Source of the DNA: an uncultured Oscillospiraceae bacterium
GTDB taxonomy: Bacteria; Bacillota; Clostridia; Oscillospirales; Oscillospiraceae
Direction: 5' to 3'
Length of the DNA: 64,000 nucleotides
Assembly: GCA_944382965.1 (NCBI GenBank)
Contig: CALWOA010000005.1
Location: 53,491-117,490 of the forward strand
The translations under genes and the position numbers were made by a program. This document shows positions 6,876 through 15,671 of the stretch, one piece after another. The notes beneath the pieces were generated by a model. The model ran no database searches. It saw only the letters and a program-made list of their open reading frames with translations, and was not told the origin of the DNA. Numbering within the stretch: the stretch's first letter is position 1; each line of letters starts with the position of its first letter.

Positions 6876-8666
6876 ATGGAACGCTATATTCCTACCGGTA
6901 ATGAGATGATTTCCTTACCCAAAATAAACGAAGTTACTGCTGGAATTGAGGACTTCACCTACCTGTCCATGCAGCATAAAGGATTGATTGAGGTTCGAGG
7001 CGGCCGGGAAGTGCCTCTGATTGTACCGTTTGTTCGGATAGATGATTGCGATGTTCCGCTTTCAAACATGGTCTGGAACCGGGAACATTACTGGATTCCC
7101 ACGCTTTCTGCCAAGGTGGGAGTGTTTGATTTTACGATGACGATCCTTACTCCCATCAAAGAGAGAGGTTTTGCCGTAAAGCTTTCTCTTACGGGATCGG
7201 ATAGTGAAGAAGTCATGTGGGGTCTCAAGGGCTGTTGGGACAGTAGCTGGCACTGCATCAACGAAGACAAGGAATTGGATGGAAAGGCACACTGCTATGA
7301 AAGTGGTTGGAATGACAGTGTGATTTTCGATTTCCGGTGCGGTGTCTCCATGTTTGCGTTTGCACCTATGTGTGACAAAAAGATCCATGCGGAATTTGAT
7401 GTGTCGAATAACAGTGTTACATATTCACTTTCCAGAACAGAGCGAATCTCAAAAAACGAAACCAAAAAGTTGGTATTTTTCTGGGGCCTTGGTTACGAAG
7501 AAGTGGCTGCGGCTACCAGTGCAAAGGAGATGCTTCGCCGCGGGTGGGATTGGGAATATCATCGAACCGCTGTGTGGTTGGACCAGCGGGTATGTCCAAT
7601 GCATACGCCCAAGCTGACAGAAATCTACAACACCAATCTGTTCTTCTGCATTTTCTACTCCACCGGTGTGACCCTGGACACGGAGGAGTTGGTCTGCGCC
7701 ACCAGCAGGGGGACGCGGTATTATGTAAGTGCTGCTTACTGGGACCGAGATACGCTGCTGTGGGCTTTTCCTGGAATTCTGGATGCGGATCAGGAACTGG
7801 CGGGAGAAATCCTCCATTACATTTTTGGACGCCAAAGAAAGAATCTGGGCGTTCATTCCCGGTACATTGATGGGACGGTTCTGGAACCTGGCTTTGAACT
7901 GGATGAACTGATGTCTCCGATTATCGCCTTGGAAAGCTACGTAACGAAAACCGGCGATACAGGGATGCTGGAGGATGCCAATGTACAAAACGGAATCCGT
8001 CAGATTCTCAGAACACTGGATTCCATGCGCCATCCGCACACTGCGCTGTATGAAACCTTCTTGCAGCCTACTGACGATGAAATTGTGTATCCGTATTTGA
8101 CTTATAACAATGTTCTGGTATGGAAGAGTCTGAATGCGCTGGCCAGGTTGTATCCGCAGAAATACCAATATCTTTCGGATGCTGCCGAAAAAGTCAAAGC
8201 GGCGATTTACAAGCACTGTGTGTTCTATAAAAATGGAAAACCCTATTTCGGCTGGTCCATTGATCTGAAAGGCAACCACAACGTCTATGATGAACCTCCC
8301 GGGAGTCTTCAGCTCCTTCCTTACTATGGCTTCTGCGATTGCATGGATGAAATCTGGCAGAATACAGTATCCATGATTCGATCTCCTGATTACGAGTACA
8401 GCTTTGCAAATTCACCCATTGCTGAAATCGGATGCACCCATGCTCCATACCCCTGGATTCTCAGTCTGTGCAACAGTCTTCTCTGCGGACATGCAGCCCA
8501 GGCATTCCGGGAGTTGGAGATTTTGGAAATGGACAATGGCATTGCCTGCGAAAGTGTAGATCCTGTAACAGGAACTTGCACAACAGGCGCTGCTTTTGCA
8601 ACTTGTGCCGGATTCCTTTGCCACAGCATAAAAACCGTAGACAAGGAGGGATTTTATGCGGAATGA
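6876..8666 (+). CDS. glycosidase of the six-hairpin (alpha/alpha)6-barrel superfamily, family uncertain
   Basis: A 596-residue cytoplasmic protein, with no signal peptide. The N-terminal third looks like a beta-sandwich. The C-terminal two thirds look like an (alpha/alpha)6 barrel with the stretch YYVSAAYWDRDTLLWAFP and then SRYIDGTVLEPGFELDELMSP, both acid-rich and probably lining the active site. The fold resembles amylo-alpha-1,6-glucosidase and GH125-like proteins, but I cannot fix the family. The ATG at 6876 is chosen because the promoter and operator lie upstream and GAAGGGG precedes it. It overlaps the GH65 gene by 11 bases. It probably acts on the imported alpha-glycoside. Confidence 0.62.
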   Translation: MERYIPTGNEMISLPKINEVTAGIEDFTYLSMQHKGLIEVRGGREVPLIVPFVRIDDCDVPLSNMVWNREHYWIPTLSAKVGVFDFTMTILTPIKERGFAVKLSLTGSDSEEVMWGLKGCWDSSWHCINEDKELDGKAHCYESGWNDSVIFDFRCGVSMFAFAPMCDKKIHAEFDVSNNSVTYSLSRTERISKNETKKLVFFWGLGYEEVAAATSAKEMLRRGWDWEYHRTAVWLDQRVCPMHTPKLTEIYNTNLFFCIFYSTGVTLDTEELVCATSRGTRYYVSAAYWDRDTLLWAFPGILDADQELAGEILHYIFGRQRKNLGVHSRYIDGTVLEPGFELDELMSPIIALESYVTKTGDTGMLEDANVQNGIRQILRTLDSMRHPHTALYETFLQPTDDEIVYPYLTYNNVLVWKSLNALARLYPQKYQYLSDAAEKVKAAIYKHCVFYKNGKPYFGWSIDLKGNHNVYDEPPGSLQLLPYYGFCDCMDEIWQNTVSMIRSPDYEYSFANSPIAEIGCTHAPYPWILSLCNSLLCGHAAQAFRELEILEMDNGIACESVDPVTGTCTTGAAFATCAGFLCHSIKTVDKEGFYAE

Positions 8667-10665
8667 TTTACACTTAACCCCGTGGACTATTTCCTGCAAA
8701 GGTTCGGAATGGGCTGATGACTTCTATGAGAGCATCTTCTTCCTAGGAAATGGACGTTTGGGGATTCGCGGATATGTTTCCTCTGACACCACCTACCGTC
8801 CGATTCAAAAGGGGATTTACTTAGCCGGCATTTTTGGGGAAATCAAGCCAGGAATTACCGATTTTGTGAATCTTCCGACACCGGTGCATGAGAGCATCTG
8901 CATTGATGGTGAGAAAGCAGAACTGGCATCCGAAATTGAACGGGTTCTCGATTTGAAAACAGCTACACTGACCATGGCATATACCCTGCGCAGTGGCAAA
9001 AAGATGCTGGATGTGAAATATCAACGTTTTCTTCCCAAAGAGCACCCAGCCTTGATTATGCAGCGGCTTGTGTTTATGCCAAAATCGAACATGGAGTTAT
9101 CCGTAACCAGCGGTATTTTCCTGGATAGCTGCAACAGTCCCATTCCGGATGACCAGACTAAAGCCAATACAGAAACCATTCAGCTCTCCCGGCTGATCCA
9201 TACAGCTGTTTCCGAAGAGGGGGTCTGCTGTTCCTTCGATATTTTGGGCTCCCATCTTACAGTCAATCTGGATGTCCAGTTCCGTTGCCCTGATTTCCGC
9301 TACCATCACAGCAGCGGAAGTGAAGTGACATATACTGCTGCCGCTGAGGTTGGGCAGGAACTGCGCTTTGACAAAGCAGCCTGCATTCTGACATCTAGAG
9401 ATGTAGATCTCCGTATCGCAAAGATCCCTCAGGATTGGGACTTTGACACACTGCTGGAAGAACACAAACAGTGTTGGAAAAGCACTTGGGAGAAATGTGA
9501 TTTGATTATTCCTGACTTGGATGAGGAAGTGCAGACCGGTCTGCGGTACTCCATATTTCACCTGATGGGCAGCTGCAGTGCAAAAGATCCGACTGTCAGT
9601 ATTGGCGCAAGAGGACTGAGCCACGGACGATATAAGGGGTGCTATTTTTGGGATACGGATATGTTCATGCTCCCGTTCTTTTTGGAGTATGACCTGGAAG
9701 CGGCCAGGAATCTATGTGAGTATCGTGTGCGTTCCCTGCCTGCAGCCAAGAAGCATTCGAAAGATATGAATACACTGGGGGCACGCTATCCATGGATGGC
9801 GGCACTGGACGGAAGCGAACAGTGCGAAACCTGGGATATTGGATGCAGTGAATTGCATATTACGGCCGATGTGGCTTATGCATTGGACGCATATTGCAAA
9901 AAATCCGGGGATGAGGCGTTTTATCTGGACCGGGCAGCGGAGGTGTTTGTGGAAACCGCTCGCTTCTGGGTCAGCAGATATACTTACCGCCCAGAAACGG
10001 GAGAAGCGGATTTGCTGTTCTGCAAAGGTCCAGATGAATACTGTGGTATCACCAATAACAACCTGTTTACCAATGTGATGGTGCAGCACAATCTGGATTT
10101 GGCTATTCAGGCTGCAGAGGACCTGAAGATGAAGCGGCCGGAACGTTATCAGACGCTTGGTATTACCCAGGAAGAAATGGATCACATGGCAGTAATCCGT
10201 AATGCAATTAAATGGCCCCGCGATCCCGTCACAGGAAGACTCCGCCAAGATGAAACACTGCATTTGTTGGAGCCGGTGGATATGGAGAAAGTGAAACTCG
10301 ACGAAAGCGCAAGCTATCACTATATTTGTTTTGATCGGCTCCAACGTTATCAGGTTATCAAGCAGGCAGATGTTTTACTCCTGATGAGTCGGATGCCTGA
10401 GTTGTTCACACAGAAGCAGAAGCAAGAAGCGTGGGAGGATTTTGAGCCAATTTGCCTGCATGACTCTACGTTGAGCTTTGCCAGCCATGCTCTGTTCGCA
10501 CTTCAGAATGGGTTTGACCAGAAAGGCTGGGAATACTTACGCAAGGCGATTCTATTGGACTTGCGGAATATCATGGGCAACACCGGGCATGAAGGGTTGC
10601 ACCTTGCCTGCATGGGTGAAAGCTGGCAAGCGGCTTTTGCACTTGTGAAGGGATTAAAGACATAG
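8656..10665 (+). CDS. GH65-family glycoside phosphorylase/hydrolase, C-terminally truncated
   Basis: A 669-residue GH65 protein. The N-terminal super-beta-sandwich (about 1-260) is followed by the (alpha/alpha)6 barrel with YFWDTDMFMLPFF and the catalytic acid motif GPDEY (Glu near 461). The barrel ends with the substrate or phosphate loop region HEGLHLACMGESWQA. GH65 enzymes usually continue for about 70-100 residues into a small C-terminal beta domain. Here the frame stops seven residues after the barrel, exactly where unrelated coding sequence begins. A phosphorylase giving beta-glucose-1-phosphate fits the pgmB partner. Whether the truncated protein is active is doubtful. Confidence 0.85.
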   Translation: MRNDLHLTPWTISCKGSEWADDFYESIFFLGNGRLGIRGYVSSDTTYRPIQKGIYLAGIFGEIKPGITDFVNLPTPVHESICIDGEKAELASEIERVLDLKTATLTMAYTLRSGKKMLDVKYQRFLPKEHPALIMQRLVFMPKSNMELSVTSGIFLDSCNSPIPDDQTKANTETIQLSRLIHTAVSEEGVCCSFDILGSHLTVNLDVQFRCPDFRYHHSSGSEVTYTAAAEVGQELRFDKAACILTSRDVDLRIAKIPQDWDFDTLLEEHKQCWKSTWEKCDLIIPDLDEEVQTGLRYSIFHLMGSCSAKDPTVSIGARGLSHGRYKGCYFWDTDMFMLPFFLEYDLEAARNLCEYRVRSLPAAKKHSKDMNTLGARYPWMAALDGSEQCETWDIGCSELHITADVAYALDAYCKKSGDEAFYLDRAAEVFVETARFWVSRYTYRPETGEADLLFCKGPDEYCGITNNNLFTNVMVQHNLDLAIQAAEDLKMKRPERYQTLGITQEEMDHMAVIRNAIKWPRDPVTGRLRQDETLHLLEPVDMEKVKLDESASYHYICFDRLQRYQVIKQADVLLLMSRMPELFTQKQKQEAWEDFEPICLHDSTLSFASHALFALQNGFDQKGWEYLRKAILLDLRNIMGNTGHEGLHLACMGESWQAAFALVKGLKT

Positions 10666-11105
10666 CAAAAGATGTACAGCAAGCAGATAATATTGAACTG
10701 TATATGAAGTTGCTGGATTTAAGTGCACAGGCACAGGGCTTGTAAGAAGAAAATGTAAAATTGAGGGAAGAGATTACATCTCTTAGGAAGCGTCAAGGTA
10801 TCTATGAAAATCTTGTTCGATATAATGAGTCATTTTTAACACTAGAGAAAGACCAGAAGGAACTGCGATATTGTACGCACTGCTTGGATTCTTCGGAAAT
10901 GCTGGAGCAGTATTCGTGCGAAAGTCAAAGAGATATGGCGAACGATAATGGAAAGCATCCGATTTCTAAAACTGAAGGAATTATTGGATATGCAAACGCT
11001 GAAATATGTGGAGTTGGTATAATAAATGTCGGCAGTATGGGAATCATTAACGGCCCTATTCCAATCTCCCCTTCCCATGTCTATGCTTTTATCCGGAATT
11101 CATAA
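10653..11105 (+). pseudogene. remnant of a coiled-coil/zinc-ribbon-like hypothetical protein
   Basis: Beginning inside the last codons of the GH65 gene, but in another frame, the sequence reads IKDIAKDVQQADNIELYMKLLDL, then an in-frame TAA, then EENVKLREEITSLRKRQ and a Cys-x-x-Cys stretch (YCTHC). This resembles small hypothetical proteins of Clostridia with a helical N-terminus and a Cys-rich C-terminus. The TAA probably replaced a Gln codon. The 5' end is missing because it is fused to the GH65 gene, so this is a broken, transferred fragment. Confidence 0.6.
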
Positions 11106-11192
11106 TGAGTAAGAGAGTGACCGGAATTATCGTTACATCATATATCCCAGATTGTCTTCATCTCTTTTATCCGGAGCACTTATTTAATAAAA

Positions 11193-11227
11193 ATTGACAG
11201 GCTTCGTGTGGAAGCCTGTCAATTTTT
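11193..11227 (+). terminator. rho-independent terminator
   Basis: A perfect 13-base stem (ATTGACAGGCTTC with its complement) and a GTGTG loop, ending in TTTT. It would end the rightward glycosidase transcript. Confidence 0.85.
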
Positions 11228-11271
11228 GCATATTTTACAACTAGACACCATAATGAGAGAGGAGGATATTT

Positions 11272-11527
11272 ATGATTTATACAATCGAGGAAATCAAAAG
11301 CCGTGTTCTGCCGGTGATTCAGAAATACAACATCCCTGCGATGTACTTGTTTGGCCCTATGCCAGAGGGGAAGGGACATGTGAAATCAATTAGGATTTGT
11401 TACCACAGGAACCAGATTGACATTGCTACTTTCCTAGGGAGAATTGTATTGTGACCTGGAAGAGATTTTTCAGAAAGAAATTGACTTGATTATGGTACGT
11501 CCAGTTATGAAGAAAGTCCAGACGTAA
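11272..11527 (+). pseudogene. degenerate MNT-type nucleotidyltransferase gene
   Basis: The frame starting MIYTIEEIKSRVLPVIQKYN and reaching YLFG matches the N-terminus of small MNT-domain nucleotidyltransferases, the partner of HEPN toxins. A frameshift then moves YARGEG into another frame. The Asp pair of the active site is lost, and a last piece DLEEIFQKEIDLI resumes before a stop. A good ribosome site (GAGGAGG) survives. It is dead by frameshift and deletion, and no intact HEPN partner is nearby. Confidence 0.65.
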
Positions 11528-11847
11528 AGTAACAGCAGTTTCCGGGAAGCTATTATGAAGGAAAGTGTGAGACTCAGTGATGTCGCCTGGTTTCCTGTGA
11601 GATTTGCTTGTTTTGCCGGAACTTGCCAACCATTTTTTGAACACGTCTTCCAAATTTTTTATAAAAGCGCGAAGAAAGCACGCAACATCTAAACTGTATA
11701 CTCGAGAAAAAAAGGTTTTGCCCTTAACTTATACGTACTTTGCGTACCGCTGCCTAGAGAGGTACAGGGCAATAATAAGGAAAGAAACTTCTGACCACTG
11801 CTTTTTTATTCACCTCAATTTTTCAAAGCAGCAAAGGAGCACATAAA
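11528..11847. other. no recognisable gene
   Basis: About 320 AT-rich bases between the dead nucleotidyltransferase and a small open frame. Short frames exist on both strands, but none has a credible start or recognisable content. It reads as decayed accessory DNA. Confidence 0.5.
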
Positions 11848-11976
11848 ATGGACAAGTTGGTTTCCTCTAAGTTTTGTATTGACACTGCTCTTGTCGGGCT
11901 ACAGTACGCCAATGAAATAACAACGTCATTGAATGTATTTTTAAAGGTGTTACATGGAAAAGTATCAAAATTATGA
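11848..11976 (+). CDS. small hypothetical protein, 42 residues
   Basis: ATG at 11848 is preceded by AAAGGAGC at a good distance, and the frame ends with TGA at 11974-11976. The product is mildly hydrophobic with no recognised motif. It lies in decayed DNA and faces the convergent acyltransferase gene. It may be a remnant rather than a working gene. Confidence 0.3.
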   Translation: MDKLVSSKFCIDTALVGLQYANEITTSLNVFLKVLHGKVSKL

Positions 11977-11989
11977 GTATAATTTCTAC

Positions 11990-13039
11990 TCAATGCCTTT
12001 TTTGCATGGCTTCCTTGGCTTTATGAATGACCACGCAAAAAATAACCGTTGTAGCATACACAACCACTGGTGCAACGTATACATATATGTTTTGGATACT
12101 TAGTCTAGCAGCTAAAACTTGAATGCAAGTTATAAAAATTGGATGCAAAATATAAATCCAAGTGGAGTATTTTCGCCCAATTGTTGTAAACAGATGATTG
12201 GTTTTGTGTTTTCTGATTCGATTACTATCTATTTGCTTAGAATTAATTTCTTCGTCACATTTAAGCGCGAAAAGAAAACATGCCACAGCAAAAAAAGTTG
12301 TACTAATATAGTGGTCTCTTGTCGCATTTGCGTTAATATTAACCAATATTATGCGTTCTAGTAAAGATGAGCAGGAAAATAGAAGAATCATTCCCCCTAA
12401 AGTTTTTTTACTTAACCTTTTACCAAGTCCATCTTTAACCCAGATACCAATGATGAAGTAAGGAACCCCCACAAATAAAAAATTTCTGACAAGTATATAT
12501 GCAAACTCTTTATCCCATATAACTATTGAATATTTCCCTAATATAAGATCGCCAATCAAAAGTATCGGTGTTAGCCAATACAGAATTTTCCTGAGATTGA
12601 GCTTATCAGCAATTTGTACTATAATCAAAACATACAGAATTGCACCTAAGTACCAGAGATGGCCATTAAAAGGCGATTCATTGAAAATTAGAAACTTGAG
12701 CAACTTAGTTGAAGTAAATGTCTCCTGAAAAAAGGTTTCATTGTGACTTACTATTGATAGAAAAAGTTTCCATAAAAAATAAATTAGATTCGCTTCTACA
12801 AGAAGTGCAAAAATCTTCTTTATCTGCTTTATCTCTCGATTTTTGGCAGTAGTGTCAGAATAAAAGTATCCTGTTATCATAAAAAAAATCGGAACGGCTA
12901 TTCTGCAAATCGCATTGAAATATTGGCCTGCAGTACCCGGAAAAGGAGCATGAATACAAATTACCAAAAAGGCGCAAACAGCTTTTAAAGCATCAACACT
13001 ATCGTCTCTGGCTGTTATTCTTACCTTATTTTCCCGCAT
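11990..13039 (-). CDS. acyltransferase family 3 membrane protein
   Basis: A 349-residue multi-pass membrane protein of the acyltransferase-3 (OafA/WecH-like) family. About ten hydrophobic segments are visible. The family N-terminal pattern is present: VDALKAVCAFLVICIHAPF, with the catalytic-type His in the first membrane helix, and VPIFFMITGYFY after it. Such proteins O-acetylate surface sugars or peptidoglycan. It is clearly richer in A and T than the flanking sugar operons and is surrounded by broken genes and IS remnants, so it was probably acquired. No partner gene is adjacent. Confidence 0.85.
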   Translation of the reverse strand: MRENKVRITARDDSVDALKAVCAFLVICIHAPFPGTAGQYFNAICRIAVPIFFMITGYFYSDTTAKNREIKQIKKIFALLVEANLIYFLWKLFLSIVSHNETFFQETFTSTKLLKFLIFNESPFNGHLWYLGAILYVLIIVQIADKLNLRKILYWLTPILLIGDLILGKYSIVIWDKEFAYILVRNFLFVGVPYFIIGIWVKDGLGKRLSKKTLGGMILLFSCSSLLERIILVNINANATRDHYISTTFFAVACFLFALKCDEEINSKQIDSNRIRKHKTNHLFTTIGRKYSTWIYILHPIFITCIQVLAARLSIQNIYVYVAPVVVYATTVIFCVVIHKAKEAMQKRH

Positions 13040-13170
13040 TTAAATCCCTCACATTTAATTTAAGAAACTAGCTTCAAATAGATCATCGTAATTGTATGAT
13101 GCCGTCTATTTTTAATAGAATTTACCCTTTTGGTTAGTGTGTGCATCACCTAAATCTGCATTCTTAGCTA

Positions 13171-13320
13171 TTATTGCTCTACCTTTTCCTTTAGACATTC
13201 TTTCAGCTATTCACGCAGAAGGGCAGAATCTGTCATGTTTTTTCCAGGGTAATCTGTTTGACCGCTTTGTGTTTTATCCTTGTCATTGATTTCCTGATTT
13301 ACTACGTTTCTTTCTGCCAT
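13171..13320 (-). pseudogene. small hydrophilic open frame interrupted by an amber codon
   Basis: Read leftward from ATG at 13320 with AAAGG upstream: MAERNVVNQEINDKDKTQSG and 17 more residues to TAG, then 11 further in-frame residues (LKECLKEKVEQ) before TAA. It resembles small charged proteins of mobile elements, but I do not recognise a family. The short distance between the two stops suggests a decayed 49-residue protein. Confidence 0.35.
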
Positions 13321-13399
13321 AATTATTGACCTTTCATGTACATGTTATTGTGTACTTGTGTAATAGCGTCAAGCGTTATACACAAAATGCTTTGGTCAT

Positions 13400-14050
13400 G
13401 GCAGAAATTTATTGTAGCGGGCGGCTTACTGCCCCTTGGTTTCCTTCCTGAGGCAGGTTGAAAGTATCAAGGGCTGCGGTACACCGCCCGTCTGGCCCTG
13501 TGTGTTTGTGCTTTTCTGCAAGTAAAATTGTTTCTTTTCATAATAGTAGGCTACTTTTGGCGATTTTAAGATTTTTTAGCAATACCGGCAGTGGATATTT
13601 CGTGTTTAGGGTAACAGCAGTCACTGTTTTCTCGCCGTTGCTAACGGAGGTTTGCTGATGCCTAGGCTTTTTTAGCAAATCAATTGTTTGCTTGAGAATA
13701 TCGATTTCCAGCTGCATATGTTGGATTTTGCTTTTATTTCATCGAGCTCCTATGAAGATGCAGCTTTTCCTTCTGTCAGTTTTCCGCTGCCTCGCTCTTT
13801 GGATGGATTTATTCACGCTACAGCACCTTGCTGGAAATATTTACGCCGCCTGGCATAGATACTCGCCGTGCTATATCCAACTTCATTCGATACTGATTAT
13901 ACATCTTCTTCTACCTTAAAGCAACGATTAAGTATCAGAAATTTTTGTTCTAGTGAGGGATGCCGGAGATGATCCTCTGCGTTATATCCCCGAAAGTCAG
14001 ACCTTCCCTTCGGCAAAATTCTCTTCCAATGGATCAGTTATACAGAGCGT
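13400..14050 (-). pseudogene. degenerate IS3-family transposase (orfA plus start of orfB)
   Basis: Read leftward, fragments in several frames line up with an IS3-type element. They are SLEQKFLILNRCF, an ochre stop, VGYSTASIYARRRKYF (the orfA helix-turn-helix), MQLEIDILKQTIDLLKKP (end of orfA) and KYPLPVLLKNLKIAKSSLLL (start of orfB). The catalytic DDE region is missing. Terminal repeats are not obvious. It marks an old insertion in this scar. Confidence 0.65.
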
Positions 14051-14610
14051 GCCTGCGTGCTGGATGCACTAAAATCTACTGATTTTGGTTCCCCATAAAC
14101 CTCGAGAGCTTTTCAATATTGCTCCTCTGAATGTATCTGTCTATCTCCTTTTTAAGTGTATTCCGCCCAACTTTTTATCCGCGCTCCTGTCACTTGATGC
14201 TTGGATTTGTCGTAATTTTTCTAAAAGGGAAACAGTTTGCACCACGAAAATTTGATGGGTGACATACTTATGAAAGACGACATCCGCAATCTTACTGAAG
14301 GACCATTGGAAAAGCATTACAGGAAATTATAGCTTTGCTCAACTTAACGGTATCAATAGCTGTTTGGGGCCAGAGATAAGAGTAAAAGTAAGAATTTATA
14401 CGTATTTCGGTTTTGTATCGATTCAACAATAAAATTGGTTGTAATATCATATTTCATTATAACGCTTACATTTACGGTTGGATCCCTTAGAATCTTTTTT
14501 CAAAGAGTCAAGATAGGATAATACAAGCTCTACGGAAAGTTAGAATATGTTAAAATAAACAAATTTCATGCGCATAAACTTATAAATATAACAAAAATGA
14601 CAATAACACC
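14051..14610. other. AT-rich intergenic region without a recognisable gene
   Basis: About 560 bases between the transposase remnant and the promoter of the FadR-type regulator. Only short frames occur. The last 150 bases are very AT-rich, as expected upstream of a strong promoter. Confidence 0.5.
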
Positions 14611-14639
14611 TTGACAATAATATGGAGGTGCTTTATACT
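14611..14639 (+). promoter_or_regulatory. promoter of the FadR-type regulator gene
   Basis: TTGACA, 17 bases, TATACT: a full consensus promoter. The predicted start near 14646 falls inside the operator candidate at 14644-14661. Confidence 0.8.
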
Positions 14640-14643
14640 TTGA

Positions 14644-14661
14644 AACGTAGGATGTGTGATG
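14644..14661 (+). promoter_or_regulatory. candidate FadR-type operator, copy 1
   Basis: AACGTAGGATGTGTGATG shares 13 of 18 positions with the copy at 15453-15470 (common core AACGTAGGA, then GT, then ATG). It covers the predicted transcription start, so autoregulation is inferred. Confidence 0.5.
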
Positions 14662-14682
14662 TTAAAGGGGAGATTGAAGACA

Positions 14683-15402
14683 ATGGCGATTACAACGGAG
14701 CGAATGCAACCCGCTAGCAATGGTACAGTTGTGGACAACATAATATGTCAAATTCGCAATGCGATTTCTTCAGGCCGTTTTCGCAGCGGAGATCGGTTGC
14801 CTAGCGAATTTGAACTGATGGAAGAACTGAATGTGAGTCGCAATTCCCTGCGCGAGGCTATGAAAATTCTTTCGGCCATAGGTATTGTGGAAATTCGACG
14901 TGGAGATGGCACCTATATTTGCAACCAGGTAAAGTATAGCTTTATTGATAGTGTTGCTTACAGTGTGTTGTTGGAAAATAGTACTTCTGAAGAACTGATT
15001 GAATTCCGCAGAACGTTAGATGAAGATGTTTTAATGTTGGCGGTCAAAAAGGCAACAAAGGAAGATGTGGAGAATCTTCAGGAGATTATTAACGAAATGC
15101 GTTTGAAATTTTCCAATGGAGAAATCGGTGCAGCTGCAAAGCTGGACTATCGTTTCCATCAGTACTTAGCCAGCTGTACAAAGAATAATTTCATGGAACG
15201 AATGGTGCTGGGAGTATATGCGCTTTTTGAACGTTCCATTGAAAAGAATATACGGACAGAAGAGCTGTTCGCAATGGCGGATCAGCACCATCAAGATATG
15301 CTGAATTGTATCCAGGAACGGGATACCAGCAAAGTTCCGGATGTGATTGCGAGAAGTTTGTCCTCTTGGTGTAAGGATGTAAAAGCAAAAATTGCAGATT
15401 GA
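14683..15402 (+). CDS. GntR-family regulator, FadR/FCD subfamily
   Basis: A 239-residue regulator. The N-terminal winged helix (about residues 10-80) contains RLPSEFELMEELNVSRNSLREAMKIL and the wing GIVEIRRGDGTYI. The C-terminal FCD effector domain includes the metal-type residues of EFRRTLDEDVLMLA and DYRFHQYLA. FCD regulators commonly sense small acids such as hydroxy or keto acids. The start at 14683 is preferred over an in-frame GTG at 14656 because AAAGGGGAG lies 10 bases before it and the GTG is only about 10 bases from the mRNA start. It heads the Liv/transketolase operon and probably controls it. Confidence 0.9.
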   Translation: MAITTERMQPASNGTVVDNIICQIRNAISSGRFRSGDRLPSEFELMEELNVSRNSLREAMKILSAIGIVEIRRGDGTYICNQVKYSFIDSVAYSVLLENSTSEELIEFRRTLDEDVLMLAVKKATKEDVENLQEIINEMRLKFSNGEIGAAAKLDYRFHQYLASCTKNNFMERMVLGVYALFERSIEKNIRTEELFAMADQHHQDMLNCIQERDTSKVPDVIARSLSSWCKDVKAKIAD

Positions 15403-15452
15403 AAGATTGGAATTTTGTCTCTGTGAGATAGGCAACATTCCTTTCGCCATAA

Positions 15453-15470
15453 AACGTAGGACGTCCTATG
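15453..15470 (+). promoter_or_regulatory. candidate FadR-type operator, copy 2
   Basis: AACGTAGGACGTCCTATG contains the perfect 12-base palindrome TAGGACGTCCTA (15457-15468). It lies 200 bases before the first enzyme gene of the operon. The resemblance to 14644-14661 suggests that the regulator binds both. A promoter for the operon is likely here, but its boxes are weak. Confidence 0.55.
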
Positions 15471-15671
15471 AAAAGTATGATTCAATATTTTTGCTACTTG
15501 ACGCAATAGAAAATAGGCGAAATAGGATATCCGGATACAGCATCCAAAGTATTGGCAATTTCACAATTCATTTGCCGCAGAAGATTTTCTTAGGTGTCAT
15601 TCGGGCTCTTAATAGCCTGGATATAAAATCTACCCGTTAAATACAGTTTTTGCTTTAATAAGGAGAAAGAA

